Shown here in pieces: positions 1 to 11,040 of a stretch of DNA of 64,000 bases. The stretch is from Papio anubis. Its lineage: Eukaryota; Chordata; Mammalia; Primates; Cercopithecidae. Position 1 is the stretch's first letter, and every line of letters begins with the position of its first letter. The stretch lies in NCBI RefSeq assembly GCF_008728515.1, contig NC_044984.1, positions 125,917,349 to 125,981,348 on the forward strand. Reading direction: 5' to 3'. The notes beneath the pieces are model-generated. The model worked only from the letters and a program-made list of their open reading frames with translations, ran no database searches and had not been told where the DNA came from. Made by a program: the position numbers and the translations under genes.

Positions 1-887
1 GTTCTGGAATTAGAAAGCAACCGACACACGCTCTGAAAACCGCTCAGCCCTTTGTCTTTGAAACAGCACCGATGTGGACAGACGGTTCTGGGAGTTCCGG
101 GGGGAGACAAAGTAACTGAGTCTTCCAGAGACTCAGTGAAACCTGCAATAGCTCTGGTCCATCCACAGACTTGGACAGCTTCCATCCAATTAATTACCGA
201 ACCAAACGCAGAATCAGAGAATCAGAAAACTTCTTGGATTACAGGACTGGTTCGCAATACAATTTGACTCTTTCCACCTCCGGGAATTAGAAGTCCCATT
301 AACAGCCTTTTAAGTTTGAAACAGCTGATTCCAGCTGAGCCTCCTGAATTAGCAGCACGTGCCGGCTGTCTCTTCTCAGGGCTCCTAGGAAGAGGCACAG
401 TCACTCAGAAAATGAGGCCAGGGTGACGAGTGACACAAATGGACCCACAGCCTGGGACACAGGGGACACGTCCACATCCCATGGGAGCAAGGTGCACCCA
501 GCTGTCTTCCCATGGGCATCTGTGAGTCCCTCCATGCACTGGTTTCCTGGCACCACTCTCACTGTGGAACCTGGCAGGCTGCCAGGAGAAGCTCAGTGGG
601 CATCGTGAGTGCTGGGTGGGGCCTCCTGTCTGTGAGAGACTTTTATGAGCCCCGGTGACAGCAGCCTGGGAGTCCTGGAGGGAACAGCTGAGGGGATGCC
701 TCTGCTGCAGGCCACACCCTTGGCTTATCTGGGAGTCCCCTGCTCCCTCACTCTGTCCACGTGGTCTGGTCTGAGTGGGGCTGACTCCACCCCCAGGTCA
801 GGTGTGCTCCTGTGACCCAGACCTATGAGAGTAGAACATTCCATTCCCATGGCCTGGGCGATGGGTTCAGGGGTGGGCACTTGGCTG
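1..887. other. Unique sequence, no gene recognised
   Basis: I see no recognisable repeat, coding exon or RNA gene here. The sequence is moderately GC-rich toward its right end and stops at the edge of an antisense retroviral LTR. The short open frames show no family resemblance I can name. Confidence 0.5.
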
Positions 888-1515
888 TGTGTCCGGAATT
901 GGTTCTTTCCAGTGGGTTCTTGCTCTCACTGACTTCAAGAATGAAGCCACAGACCCTCGCAGTGAGTGTTACAGTTCTTAAAGATGGTGTGTCTGGAGTC
1001 TGTTCCTTTAGATGTTCAGATGTGTCCAGAGTTTCTTCCTTCCAATGGGTTTGTGGTCTTGCTTGACTTCAGGAGTGAAGTCACAGACCTTTGCAGTGAG
1101 TGTTACAGCTCATAAAGGTAGTGCGGACCCAAAGAGTGAGCAGCAGCAAGACTTATTGTGAATGGCAAAAGAACAAAGCTTCCACAGCATGGAAGGGGAC
1201 CTGAGTGGGTTGCTGCTGCTGACTCAGGAGGCCAGCTTTTATTCCCTTATTTGGTCCCGCCCACATCCTGCTGATTGGTCGATTTTACAGAGTGCTGATT
1301 GGTCCGTTTTTACAGAGTGCTGATTGGTGCATTTACAAACCTTTAGCTAGACACAGAGCACTGATTGGTCCATTTTTACAGAATGCTGATTGGTACATTT
1401 ACAAACCTTTAGCTAGACACAGAGTGCTGGTTGGTGTGTTTACAATTCTTTAGCTAGGCAGAAAAGTTCTGCAAGTCCCTGCCTGACCCAGAAACTCAGC
1501 CAGCTTCACCTCTCA
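888..1515 (-). mobile_element. LTR12/ERV9-type long terminal repeat, 3' LTR of an antisense provirus
   Basis: Read on the minus strand, the element starts with TGAGAGGTGAAGC at 1515 and ends with CCGGACACA near 888, about 628 bp. The U3 part holds repeated CCAAT boxes (inverted ATTGG at about 1273, 1299, 1321, 1361 and 1387) spaced by tagcta/cagagtgctg words, as in ERV9 LTR enhancers. An AATAAAAGC-type TATA region lies at about 1235-1242. The expected AATAAA polyadenylation signal reads AATAAG near 1151-1157. The U5 part carries a roughly 110-bp internal duplication. A purine-rich tract suitable as polypurine tract lies just inside the provirus at about 1516-1530. The exact subfamily is uncertain; a related class I LTR is the alternative. 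Confidence 0.75.
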
Positions 1516-1682
1516 ATCCCCGCTCTAAACAGGACACCCCAACTGCTGTTGGGAATTGGGCGATGACCACTCTATCTACTTCCTGCTGGATAGGGGCAAA
1601 GAAGGGGCCCTGCAGTTGTAGTGTCCTCCAGAGGGGAACTCTCTAGGCCAGCCAAAGGGCCATTGGGTCGGTCCAGGGGTCC

Positions 1683-3393
1683 TCAGTGGAAGTTGTGAGT
1701 TGAGCTCATTTGGGGTTCCATTTGTAAGACCATCTGTGGCTTAATGGCCTCAATTATAGAGGAAACAAATTTGACAAGGAGGTTAAAAATTCAGGGCCTG
1801 AAGGCGAGTAATAGCAAGATGGCTGCCACACGACCTAGAAAGGGGAGAAGCCATGTCACCCAACTCCAGAGGTTGGTATAAGAGTTTGAAAGGCGTTGTC
1901 TGATTTCAGAAGCCTTTTCCTGTAAACACCAGGTGGCATCTCGTACTATCCCTGACTGGTTAGTGTAAAAACAACTCTTCCCCTAGGAAGGGGCAGCGTC
2001 CTCCTTTCTCAGCAGTGAGGAGGTCCAGGCCTCGGCGGTTTTGGAGAGTCACCGCTGCCAAAGAGTCTACTTGGGATTGTAGAGTAAGGATAGATTCTGT
2101 TATTTCTTCCAGACTGTCTGAGAAATCCTTTGAGAGTGTGTGGTAGTAGGATCATGAAGCAGATAAACTGACTATTCCGGTTCCTGTAGCAGCAGCCATT
2201 CCTAACCCTATAAGTAGGGGAATTATTTGTATAGCTCTCCACTGACAGACTTGAGCTTTGAGGGGCACTGATAGGGTCTGGGTTCCCTGGGGCAATGTCA
2301 ATGTTAAGGACTTAGGAAGACTAAGGTGCAGTGCCTGTCCAATTGAGTAAAGGGAAGGCAGATGTGATCTAGGATTCCACATAAGAAGAATATACCTTGG
2401 CTGGGTAGACAGAACTGACTGTGTATGTTAAAACGGTATGTGAGTTTGTTGTTTTCATTTTCCCACACTCCTAGGGTACTTGTCAAGGTAGCTCCAGTGA
2501 GTGGCTGGAAAGGGGTGTTGGGAGCAAACTGAGTGGTTCCCTGTGTTCTATTTTCCCATTGGAGAAAAAACTGTTTTGTATCTACTAAGAACCATTCGAG
2601 AGAGTGATTGAAACAGGGGATGAGAAGGCACTCACTAGTGTTGGGGGCGCTGCTGCAGAGGGTCCAGGGGTGAATGGTCATGCAGGGAGTATGTTTGTCA
2701 TTACAAAACCTGGCCTGTTTGTTAAGCAGGGAGGAGGTGATGATTTTTGGGGTCCCTGAGAAGCAGATAAGCCATCTGAATGGAGCTATTTGGGTGACTC
2801 GGAAGTTACTATGATCAGTTGGGGCTTGAAGTTGTAGGGTGTAATTACACTGATGGGGTAGGAGAGGCCCCAGGGGCAGGCCTGATAACAGGTTGCACTG
2901 GATGCATGAAGGGGCTTGGAAAGTGAAGATGGTATTCGTGGTTACAGAGCTGTGTATGGGCTTTTCATTGCTTGTGTAATAGGTGAGGTTGGAAATGTAA
3001 GAATGTAGAAGTTGGGTTGCACGTCCTATTAGGGTATTCTTGGTCCTATCAGAGATTGGGAAGTCAGCTAATGATTCATATTTAGAAGTTGGAAAGGGTC
3101 TTTTCCTTCATAACAAGGGTCATAGGTTATGTTGGTAAAGACCCAATTTTTTGCGGGAATGGAACTGGCAACATAAGCAGAGGTTGATAGAGAGATACAA
3201 AGCCAACTTTCATTTGCCAGGGAAGGACTGGACTAGTTTAACAGAGAGTGGTTAAGTTGAGAGTCTCGTAGAGGTAATTAGGAGCTAGTGGAAAGGGAGA
3301 GGTGATTGTATGAGGTATCCTAGGAAGCAGGAGGTATAGAGAGGCAAAGAGTAAATAGGAAGGTAAAGAGGGTGCTCTGGAAGACGAGATCAT
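1683..3393 (-). pseudogene. Broken endogenous retroviral env (class I, gammaretrovirus-like)
   Basis: This is the remnant of an envelope glycoprotein gene directly upstream of the 3' LTR. A possible start with a hydrophobic leader lies at 3393. A surface-subunit region is open from 2681 to 2304, with a cysteine-rich LCG...CLP pattern near its end. A hydrophobic, Gly/Ala-rich fusion-peptide-like stretch lies within 2240-2170. The conserved NRRGLDLL motif of the transmembrane subunit is at about 2046-2017, and a hydrophobic anchor follows. The surface and transmembrane parts are in different frames (frameshift between about 2382 and 2304). An in-frame TGA lies at 2152-2154, and a small deletion near 1972-1980 breaks the frame at the CX6CC cysteines. 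No functional product is expected. ERV9/HERV-W-like affinity is an inference from the adjoining LTR and these motifs. Confidence 0.7.
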
Positions 3394-3855
3394 TTTATCC
3401 AGGCTGAGTTAAAGGTAAGACTAAATTGCTGTGAGAAGGAAGGAAGACAGAAAGAAGGTTGATGTGATTAGGATTTTCATCCCAGTAGGAGCTACAGTAT
3501 ATAGTCCTATCGCAAAGAGTATGGTTAGTATGCTGCTTAACAATATGATGAAATAGTAAAAGGATTCCATTAAAGGGGTAAGGAGAGGTGTTAAAGATAA
3601 AGATTATGTAGATCTTCACCTTTTTAAGGAGGAAGGGGTTTTTCTTCAGGATCAGTGGTAGGAGCCTTTTTAGTCTGGGATGTTTCCTTCCGAAATAGGA
3701 GATGCAAGTCCTCCAACGTTTGCAGGTGTATCGAGGCTGGTCTGGCTGATCCTGGGACTCCTGAGCTGACGGTCCAGCAGGTTCCTCAGGGGTTGTGGAC
3801 ACTCTCACACCCAGTGCAGCCGCCTGTAGCCACCCAAGGACAGTGATGTGGCGCT
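3394..3855 (-). mobile_element. Proviral sequence upstream of env, truncated at its 5' side
   Basis: The minus strand is open for 137 codons (3808-3395) and is continuous with the env remnant, so I assign it to the pol/env junction. I see no integrase catalytic motif, and no gag, protease or reverse transcriptase further upstream. The retroviral similarity fades near 3855. The provirus is therefore a 3' fragment: env remnant plus one LTR. The exact left boundary of the viral sequence is uncertain. Confidence 0.45.
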
Positions 3856-6680
3856 GAATTCACCTCCTGTGTGACGTCGGGACCCTGCTCCCCAACAGGG
3901 GCCTCCTCCCCAAAAATGTCTCTGGAGTCTTTGGGTTGCTGCTGTTGACACATGAGATCAGTCCTGCCGTCTGCTGCTGGCCCTGCTGTTGGTCACTCGG
4001 CTCCTGGCCACCATGCTGGGGTTTGAGCCCCACGGACGTCCCCACCTCTCAGCCCAGGCGCAGGAGGGACACAGGGAGTAGAGTGGGGTGATGCCTCCTT
4101 CACCTCCCGAGGCCCAGGAGTGAGTGCCAAGACAGTCTGGCCTCGCCCTCTGCCTCCCTGGGTGTTAACGCACCCGGGCAAAGCGTGCGGTTCAACGCCA
4201 AGGCCAGGGCCATGGGCCCTGCGTTTCCCTGCAGAGTCCCTGGGCTTCTCAGCCCATCACAGGCTTGAGGATCAGCACCTGCAGCCCGTGGTGGTGGTTT
4301 TCCAGTCTGTGAAGCAGATTTGGGTTTTAGAGCTGACACTTTGTCACCAGGGCACAGCCTGTCTTCTCCGTTCCCTTTCCTTCCCTGGCTCAGAGACCTC
4401 TGCGGCTTGGTGGGAGAAGGGGAATGCGTCCTTATTGCTGACGCCCTGTGACGGTTACTGGCTGGAGGGTCGCATCGTGCCAGAGCTGGTCCCTCATTCA
4501 ACCACCGCAGCAGCCCTCCCAGGCTCGCCCTGTGACTTTCACTCCCATTTCAGGCAAGGTCCCTAGGGCCGGGGCTGAGTGGGCACAGCCCTCCCAACTG
4601 GAGGCGTGGCGGGGGATTTGAACTCGGGCCTGCCAGGCCAGAGAGCCACCTGTTGCTAGCTGGGCTGGGCTAGGTTGACTCCTGGGGCCCGTCAGCCCAC
4701 TGCATCCTGACCGCTCGGAACCGTGGCCAGCACTTTCCAGGCTTTCGAAGGCATGGGTGCTCACAACATGCCGGTGGTGTCATACCGTCTCACCCTATGC
4801 ACTCCAATGTGTCTTTGGGGTGAGGGCCTGCTGAGTCCCCTACTCTGGGCACCCGAGATGCAAAAGAGCAGCCCTCCTGCCCTGCCCTGGGAGGCTGCTG
4901 GTCTCCACCAAGATGCAGAGGGAGGTGGGCGAGGCCACAGCCCAGAGAGGGAGGGCAAGGTGGTGGGGGGTGCTGGTAGAGGGGTAGGACTGAGGGTGGT
5001 AGTGGTGGTAGTGAACCCCGGGTGAGGTGGGGCATGGACTATTCTGCACATCAACGGGGGAGCCACAGAAGGTTATAGAGGAAGGTCATCCTGTCCCAGG
5101 TCCCCCAGGGAGCTGAGGCCTCAGCCACGTCCACCCTCACAGCTGGGCCCTCCGGCCCCTCCCGCCCTGGGAAGTGTGGCCTCTGTTTTTGATGAGGTCA
5201 CAGCTGCAGGGAGGGCCGGGGGGCCGGATGCCTCAGGTTGCAAACGGCTTCACTCAATGCCTCCGGCTGCAGGGCAGAGGCCAGAGCTAGAAATAGACCC
5301 ACAGCGACCCCCACCCCAGCCACACAGTGCGGGCCTCCTGACCACAGGTCCTGGGCCATCTCTTCCTGCTCATGTGGGAGGAAACCCTGAGTTCGGGTGA
5401 GGCTGTTCCCCAAACAAGGCCGTCTTGTGTAGCTCTCTGAGGGCCTTTTATAATCTTCTTCCCTCCCCCAGGACAGCCCAGCTGCAGCCCCTCCTCACCA
5501 GCGACCCCGGGCCCTTCGCCTCGGGGCCAGTCAAGCAGGGAGCAGACAGCAGTGTGTGAGGAGGAGAAAACAGCCGGACTACAGGGACGCCAGCCGCCTG
5601 CCAGCCCCTCCCCTGCAGCCTCTCCTCCCAGACACGGATGTCCCTGAGCTGCCCAGTGCAGGGAGCAGGGCCAGGTGAGGTGCAGGGGAGCCCAGGAGCT
5701 GTGGCAGGAGCAGAATGGAGGAAGCCCTGGGGGAAAGACCTGGCTCCCATCGTCCCTGTGTCCCCTCCCCTCCACATGCCTGCCCTGCCTCCTGCAATGG
5801 TGGGATGGCCTGGAAGTGCAGAACGAGGCTGGCCCTGCCTTCTCTGGGGAGCTCAGCTACTGAAGGTGCCTGAGTCTGGGTTCATCATTGCAAAGATAGA
5901 ACCTGTTCTGCTGTCTTCAGGGAAGGGAAAAGGGCCTGGGGGGAAGGGGCAGTCCCCCTCACACCGTTGGTGGCAGTGTGCATAGGAGCAGTCTGTTTGG
6001 AGGACATTTTGTGTAATATTTATTCAAATCAGGAGTGCCCAGCCTAACCTAGGGGCCAGCCCTTTACTATCCTCACATGCTCACATTGGCAGGCAATACC
6101 TGGACCCTCTAACCGATCAACTGGTTCCATTGATTCACTGACTGGCCTAACGCAACGGCATGAGCAGGGCTGGGGCCACAGGGGAGGAGCAAATTTAGAC
6201 AACAGTACAATTTTCCATATCCCCAGAAATTCCTTAGGACATTCTATTGTGCCTGTCCAGGCTCTAATGCTGGCCTCAGCAGCCCCCATTTCCTCCTCAC
6301 ATGAGGTCCTGGGCTGTTCCACTGAGCCCTCCACTTTCTGAAATGAATGGGGACACTTTCTATAGTTATTCGAATTGTGGGAAATTCGACAGTTATTCGA
6401 ATTGTGGAAAAGCAGGCTCCAGAACGTCTTGGAGAGGTGACTTAGCAATCTGCAGGTGTCCACGGTGAGTCCTCCCGGGTAGGAGGGGAGGGGAGTCTCC
6501 TTGGAAGGCGAATGACGCAGCTGCCCACATGTTCTCCTGCAGGCGAACCAGACACCGTCATGACCCAGAAGGGCTGCACTTCTCCGGGGTTTGCAGAATG
6601 TGGCAGAGGTGGAAAAACTCAAAAGTCCTTAAACACAGGTAAGCAGACAGCACAGCGGTGGTGTTTCCCGCACCTTGAGT
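3856..6680. other. GC-rich unique sequence, no gene recognised
   Basis: Mostly non-repetitive GC-rich DNA. Overlapping open frames occur on both strands (for example 5287-5775 minus and 6044-6622 minus). They lack recognisable domains, and their number fits low stop-codon density in GC-rich DNA. A short inverted word (ttcgaattgtgg/aattcga) recurs at 6368-6402. I see no promoter or splice structure I can defend. Confidence 0.5.
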
Positions 6681-7335
6681 CTGTGTTTGCATGTGGGTGC
6701 ACACGTGTCTATGTGTACATTTGTTTGTATCTGCTTCCTCCGTGTGTGCATGCATGTCTCTGTGCATGTATGTAGCTGTGTGTACATGTACTTGTGTCTC
6801 TGTGCACATATGTGTGCAAGTGTGTGTCTGTGTGAATGTTTGTATATCTGTGCATGTGTGTGTTTGTGGTATACATGCATGCGTATACATGCATGTGTGC
6901 ATGTGTGCTTGTGTGTGTCTCTGTGTGTGCATGTATGTGTGTGTATGTGTGTGTCTGTGTAAATGTGTTTGTGTATCTGTGCATGTGCGTGTTTGTGGTA
7001 TACATGCATGCGTATATATGCATGTGTGCATGTGTGCTTGTGTGTGTGTCTCTGTGTGTGCATGCATGTGTGTGCATGTGTCTGTGTGAATGTGTTTGTG
7101 TATCTGTGCATGTGCGTGTTTGTGGCATACATGCATGCGTATATATGCATGTGTGCATGTGTGCTTGTGTGTCTCTGTGTGTGCATGCATGTGTGTGCAT
7201 GTGCAGATCCATGTTTCTGTGTCTGTGTCATGCACACGTCTGTACATATGCACATGCGCATGGGTGCATTCATATGCACACGTGTCTTGTATACATGCAT
7301 GTGTGCCTGTGTGTGCGTGCCTGTTGAGTCAGTTC
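6680..7335. repeat. TG-rich array with a ~128-bp higher-order period
   Basis: This stretch is built of TG, CATG and TGTG words. The word tgtttgtgg recurs at 6861, 6990 and 7117, so beneath the dinucleotide pattern lies a longer unit of 127-129 bp in about three copies. Each copy carries a purine/pyrimidine-alternating segment around tacatgcatgcgtata. The long Cys/Val- or His/Thr-rich open frames here are simple repeat translations, not genes. Alternating TG/CA could adopt Z-DNA. Confidence 0.85.
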
Positions 7336-8236
7336 TGTGAGTCCCCCTGAGGGCCAGGAGGCCGTGGGCAGGGCTGGTCCTGGAGAGCACTTTTTTTTTT
7401 TTCCACGCACTTTGGCTTTCCCCCACCAAGCGCACCCCCGCACTTGGCTGGCTGCTTTCACCCCAGCCCTACTCCTCCTGTGCCCAAGAACCTCCTCCTC
7501 GTCTCCTCCTCAGCCACACAGCTGGTGCAGCACAGCAGACCTGTGCTGAAATGCATCAGGGAGAAAAAAGGAGGTGAAGTCAAACATCCCATCTGCTCCT
7601 GTCCTCGTCCTCAGGTTCACTGCCAAGTTCTGACACTGCCAACTCCCCCACACTAACCGGCCTCCCCAAATGCAAATCTCATTCCCTGCTTGCCAGCGCC
7701 CAGAGACTCTTTCTGAAGATGTTTATCTTTTCTCATTCACTCTTCAAAATCCTCAGCGTCGAGAAAACGCCTTAGAATTCCCTGAATAAAGAAACAATGG
7801 GCAGCATCCTCGTTTAGATCCGGTCGGGATTGCTGAATGGAACGCAGAGAGGAGAGGAGAGTGGAAAATAGCCCCTGGGTTTAAGGAAATGTTAAGCAGT
7901 TTTTCAAGAGCGCAGAGCCCTGCAGGAGGCAGGAAAGGATATTATTTTGCAGTTTTGCATGTGCTTTTCTCTGCGAGTAGCACTTTTCTACCAGAGGCTG
8001 ACATTGGAGGGACCACCTGACATCAGATTAGACATTTACAAAAGGGCGCTGCAGGCAAATGCTTCATAAACGACCTTCACCAAAGATGCATGAGAGACCC
8101 CCAGGCTCAGGGACGCTCTGGTTAAATGGAGGATGTTATGCCTGCTCTATTTACAGTGGGGCCTGCTTGGGGCTCCTTGGAGGTTGCTTCAAACCTGTGC
8201 AGGTAGACGTATTCCTGCAACAATACCTCACCTCTA
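7336..8236. other. Unique sequence, possibly with a conserved noncoding segment
   Basis: There is a 12-base T tract near 7391. The segment 7680-8000 is less GC-rich than its surroundings, contains no repeat I recognise, and has several AT-rich words (gatgtttatctttt, tattattttgcagttttgc). It could be a conserved noncoding element, but that is only an impression from composition. No gene is recognised. Confidence 0.35.
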
Positions 8237-8500
8237 TTTTTTTTTTTTTTTTAGCAACAGATACTTACTTTCATTCACGTTTTCATCTTTCTATTGTGGA
8301 CAATTTTAAACATGTAGAAATGGAGGGAGAAGGGATGGAGAACACCCACTCACCATCAGCCGGATGCCGCAATTACCAATAACTTCCTGCACTTGCTTCT
8401 TCTCTAGATTCTTTGGAATTAATTCAAAGTACATTGCAATCACGATGGCTTTTACTTCTAAATTCTACACTCTGCACCTCTAAAATATACAAGCATGTCC
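8237..8500 (-). mobile_element. Old L1 (L1M-type) 3' UTR fragment, antisense
   Basis: A run of 16 T (8237-8252) is followed by sequence resembling the reverse complement of an ancient L1 3' UTR: a ttctattgtggacaatttt word, an acccactcaccatcag word, then caattaccaataac. The T run may be the element's own tail or a later expansion. Subfamily not determined. Confidence 0.45.
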
Positions 8501-8744
8501 CAGGACCATCCTCAACTACTTAGGGTCCCTCAGAAAAGGGTAAGGTCAGCCAGGCTGGACACCACGCTGTGGGTGGCCTTAGGTCTTGCAGGCAACTGTG
8601 GCTGCCAGCGTCGCAGCGGCAAGGTGAGCCTGAGCAGGAGCACACAGTCCCTGCCTGTCTGTTTCTTCCTGCCCCTTGGGGTGTGGGCACCTTGCCAGCT
8701 GGGAAGCTGCAGTCTAACAGTGATCATCGTGCTCTTTGCTGCCA

Positions 8745-8870
8745 TCATTTCTAACATCACCAGAGAATTTATGAAGTGCCAGGAATCCCTCTTATGGCTT
8801 CTCCTATATTCAACTACTGAATCCACACAAATCTGTTTTACAGATGGGCTTATGGAAGTTACAGCGATGC
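8745..8870 (+). mobile_element. MIR-like SINE fragment
   Basis: Weak similarity in order to the MIR consensus: aagtgccaggaatcc (for the tgtgccaggcac core), then a divergent middle, then ttttacagatgggc near 8838. It is strongly diverged and a chance match is possible. Confidence 0.4.
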
Positions 8871-9129
8871 AAATACAGACCGTTTGGCTTCCAAGTTCGC
8901 AGCCACCATCATCTGCCCAACTGCAGAAGCACTAGGGTGAAGCGGGCCATGCTGGGCTGGTGGGGCAGGTGGCAGTGGCCACCATGCAGGTCCCTGTGGG
9001 ACTCCCCAGGGGACTTCCTGCTGCATGATTCCCACCTCATGTGTGGACCTTGGTACCAAACTTGTGCTTTGGATTTGATTCCACAAGTGAATTATTCCAG
9101 GATTCGTGTTCTGTATGTGTTCTCAGTGT

Positions 9130-9583
9130 AGGTTCACGAAAAACAGACCGAGAAACATTATATCAAACTGATGGCTCTGCCTAAGGCTGTAGCAGGATTG
9201 ATAAGGAATCAGAGACCGACCGATGGGGTTGAGGAGGATATTTATTATTTAGGTGCACTGGCCTAGTCAGATTAACACCCAAAGGACTGAGCCCTGAACG
9301 AAGAGTTAAGTTACATTTTAACCATTTCATGGGGCGGGGTGTGGAGGTGGGGGTGGCGGGATCTGTGCAGGGGGAAGCATATTACAGACGCAAGAAACAA
9401 AGACAGTTATTTAATTGAAACATGCATTACATCATTTCTTACTTTTCAAGGAAAAACGTGTTTTGTGACTTGAGTTTATCTGCCTAGGGACCTTGCAGCT
9501 GCACAGCTAGAGAAACAGGGTCTTCACAATGCCTGGGAAGGGAGGAGAGATAAGGCTCACTAGCCACAGAAAAACTGGCAGTT

Positions 9584-9616
<33 letters not shown>

Positions 9617-10070
9617 GGGGGACGGATTCTCGCTCTGTCACCCAGGCTGGAGTGCAGTGGCGCGATCTCAGCTCACTGCAAGCTCCACCTCCCAGGTTCA
9701 TGCCATTCTCCTGCCTCAACCTCCTGAGTAGCTGGGACTACAGGTGCCCGCCACTGCACACGGCTAATTTTTTGTATTTTTTGTAGAGACGGAGTTTCAC
9801 CGTGTTAGCCAGGATGGCCTCGATCTCCTGACCTCGTGATCCGCCCGCCTCAGCCTCCCAAAGTGCTGGGATTACAGGCGTGAGCCACCGTGCCAGGCCA
9901 CAGGCAGTTAATTTTTAAAGGACTCCAGCTTTTTCTCTTTCTCAGGGGGAACTGCGTTTTCTTACATTCAACTGAGTGTCTGCTTACACATTCTTAATTT
10001 CTTTTAATTCCTGTTTTAAGACCAGAAAGAAGATGTGGAATGTGGAGGGAGCTGGGATGATGGGACATGG
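9130..10070 (-). mobile_element. Class I ERV LTR (MER4-like), antisense, interrupted by an AluY
   Basis: On the minus strand the segment contains an AATAAA signal (plus-strand tttatt at 9241-9246) preceded by a gtgcacctaaata word and followed by a ctcctcaaccccat word, in the arrangement of MER4-group LTRs. The sequence resumes after the Alu at 9917 and continues to about 10070. Family assignment is from memory and tentative. The two halves are joined by matching target-site duplications of the Alu. Confidence 0.45.
9577..9916 (-). mobile_element. AluY insertion with perfect 14-bp target-site duplication
   Basis: Full-length antisense Alu with a roughly 31-T tract (the poly-A tail) at 9586-9616. 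The body runs to 9899, where the Alu head GGCC lies in reverse complement. AluY-type words are present (acctcgtgatccgcc, gtgttagccaggatgg). The 14-bp flanks ggcagttaattttt are identical at 9577-9590 and 9903-9916. The element sits inside an older ERV LTR. The intact flanks imply little decay since insertion. Confidence 0.93.
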
Positions 10071-10183
10071 AGTTTTGATTGACTTTTATTACCAGGAACT
10101 TCACAGTGAGAATTCCTCAGAGAGCATGGTGTGGTAATGCTGTTCATACTCAGATGCCCACACTGAGATGCCCATGCTGGACA

Positions 10184-10575
10184 GGTGTTCACACACAGGG
10201 GCTCACTCTCAGGGTTCACCCCAGGTGGGTGTTCACATACAGGGGCTCACTCTCAGGGTTCACCCCGGGTGGGTGTTCACACACAGGGCTCACTCTCAGG
10301 GGCTCACCCCAGGAAGGTGTTCACACACAGGGCTCACTCTCAGGGTTCACCCCGGGCGGGTGTTCACACACAGGGGCTCACTCTCAGGGTTCATCCCGGG
10401 TGGGTGTTCACACACAGGGCTCACTCTCAGGGGCTCACCCCAGGCAGGTGTTCACACACAGGGGCTCACTCTCAGGGGCTCACTCTGGGCAGGTGTTCAC
10501 ACACGGGGACTCACTCTCAGAGGCTCAGCCCGGACACGTGTTCACACACAGGGACTCACCAGAGCCCACCTGGTG
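10184..10575. repeat. Minisatellite, 44-45 bp unit, about nine copies
   Basis: The unit begins gtgttcacacacaggggc, followed by a tcactctcagg word and accccgggtggg. Copies start at about 10184, 10229, 10273, 10317 and onward at 44-45 bp spacing. Because some units are 45 bp and others 44 bp, all three plus-strand frames stay open for 165-170 codons. The predicted proteins are repeat artefacts. Unit divergence is low to moderate, so copy number may vary between individuals. Confidence 0.92.
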
Positions 10576-10779
10576 AGCACAGGGGCTCAGTTCCACACTT
10601 TTCACCAGCAGTTCCTTCCAGGCCTCAACAGCCCTGCTCAGCAGTGTGGGAAAAAGAGGGGCATTTAGAGAACAGAACCATGGGAGATGTTATGTGACAC
10701 GTCCCCCCTCTTCCTCTTCCTCCTGTCGCAACATCAGGATTTCCCTGAAGAAAGGGACCTACCTGCACTTTGCCCCAGC

Positions 10780-11040
10780 CACTCACATCACCAGTGAGCA
10801 TGTGGCCTAGTGCTGGCCAATCAGAGTCATATACAGCCCAGCCTCATCATGGTGATTGGATAAGAGGTGGGCACATGACCAAATCAAGCCAATCATAGTC
10901 CCAAACATCCTCATCACAGTGATTGGATAACACATAACCACATGACCAGATCAGGCCAATGAGAGTTACACACACTCTCATCACAGTGATTGGATAAGGG
11001 GTGGGCACATGACCAAATCAAGCCAATCAGAGATGCACTT
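10780..11040. repeat. Three tandem copies of a 67-bp unit with CCAAT/ATTGG motifs
   Basis: The word gtgattggataa starts at 10852, 10919 and 10986, exactly 67 bp apart. Each unit also carries cacatgaccaaatca or a close variant, then agccaatcag. Each unit therefore holds CCAAT-type motifs on both strands. I do not recognise the source element. The right end merges into a tcctcctcgctgggattggg segment. Confidence 0.8.

Noticed and set aside
2304..2681. Surface-subunit open frame as a functional retroviral envelope
   Set aside because: Downstream frameshift, premature stop and loss of the cysteine motif leave no intact envelope gene.
6558..7435. Overlapping 231- and 268-codon His/Thr-rich minus-strand frames
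   Set aside because: Translations of a TG/CA-rich tandem array.
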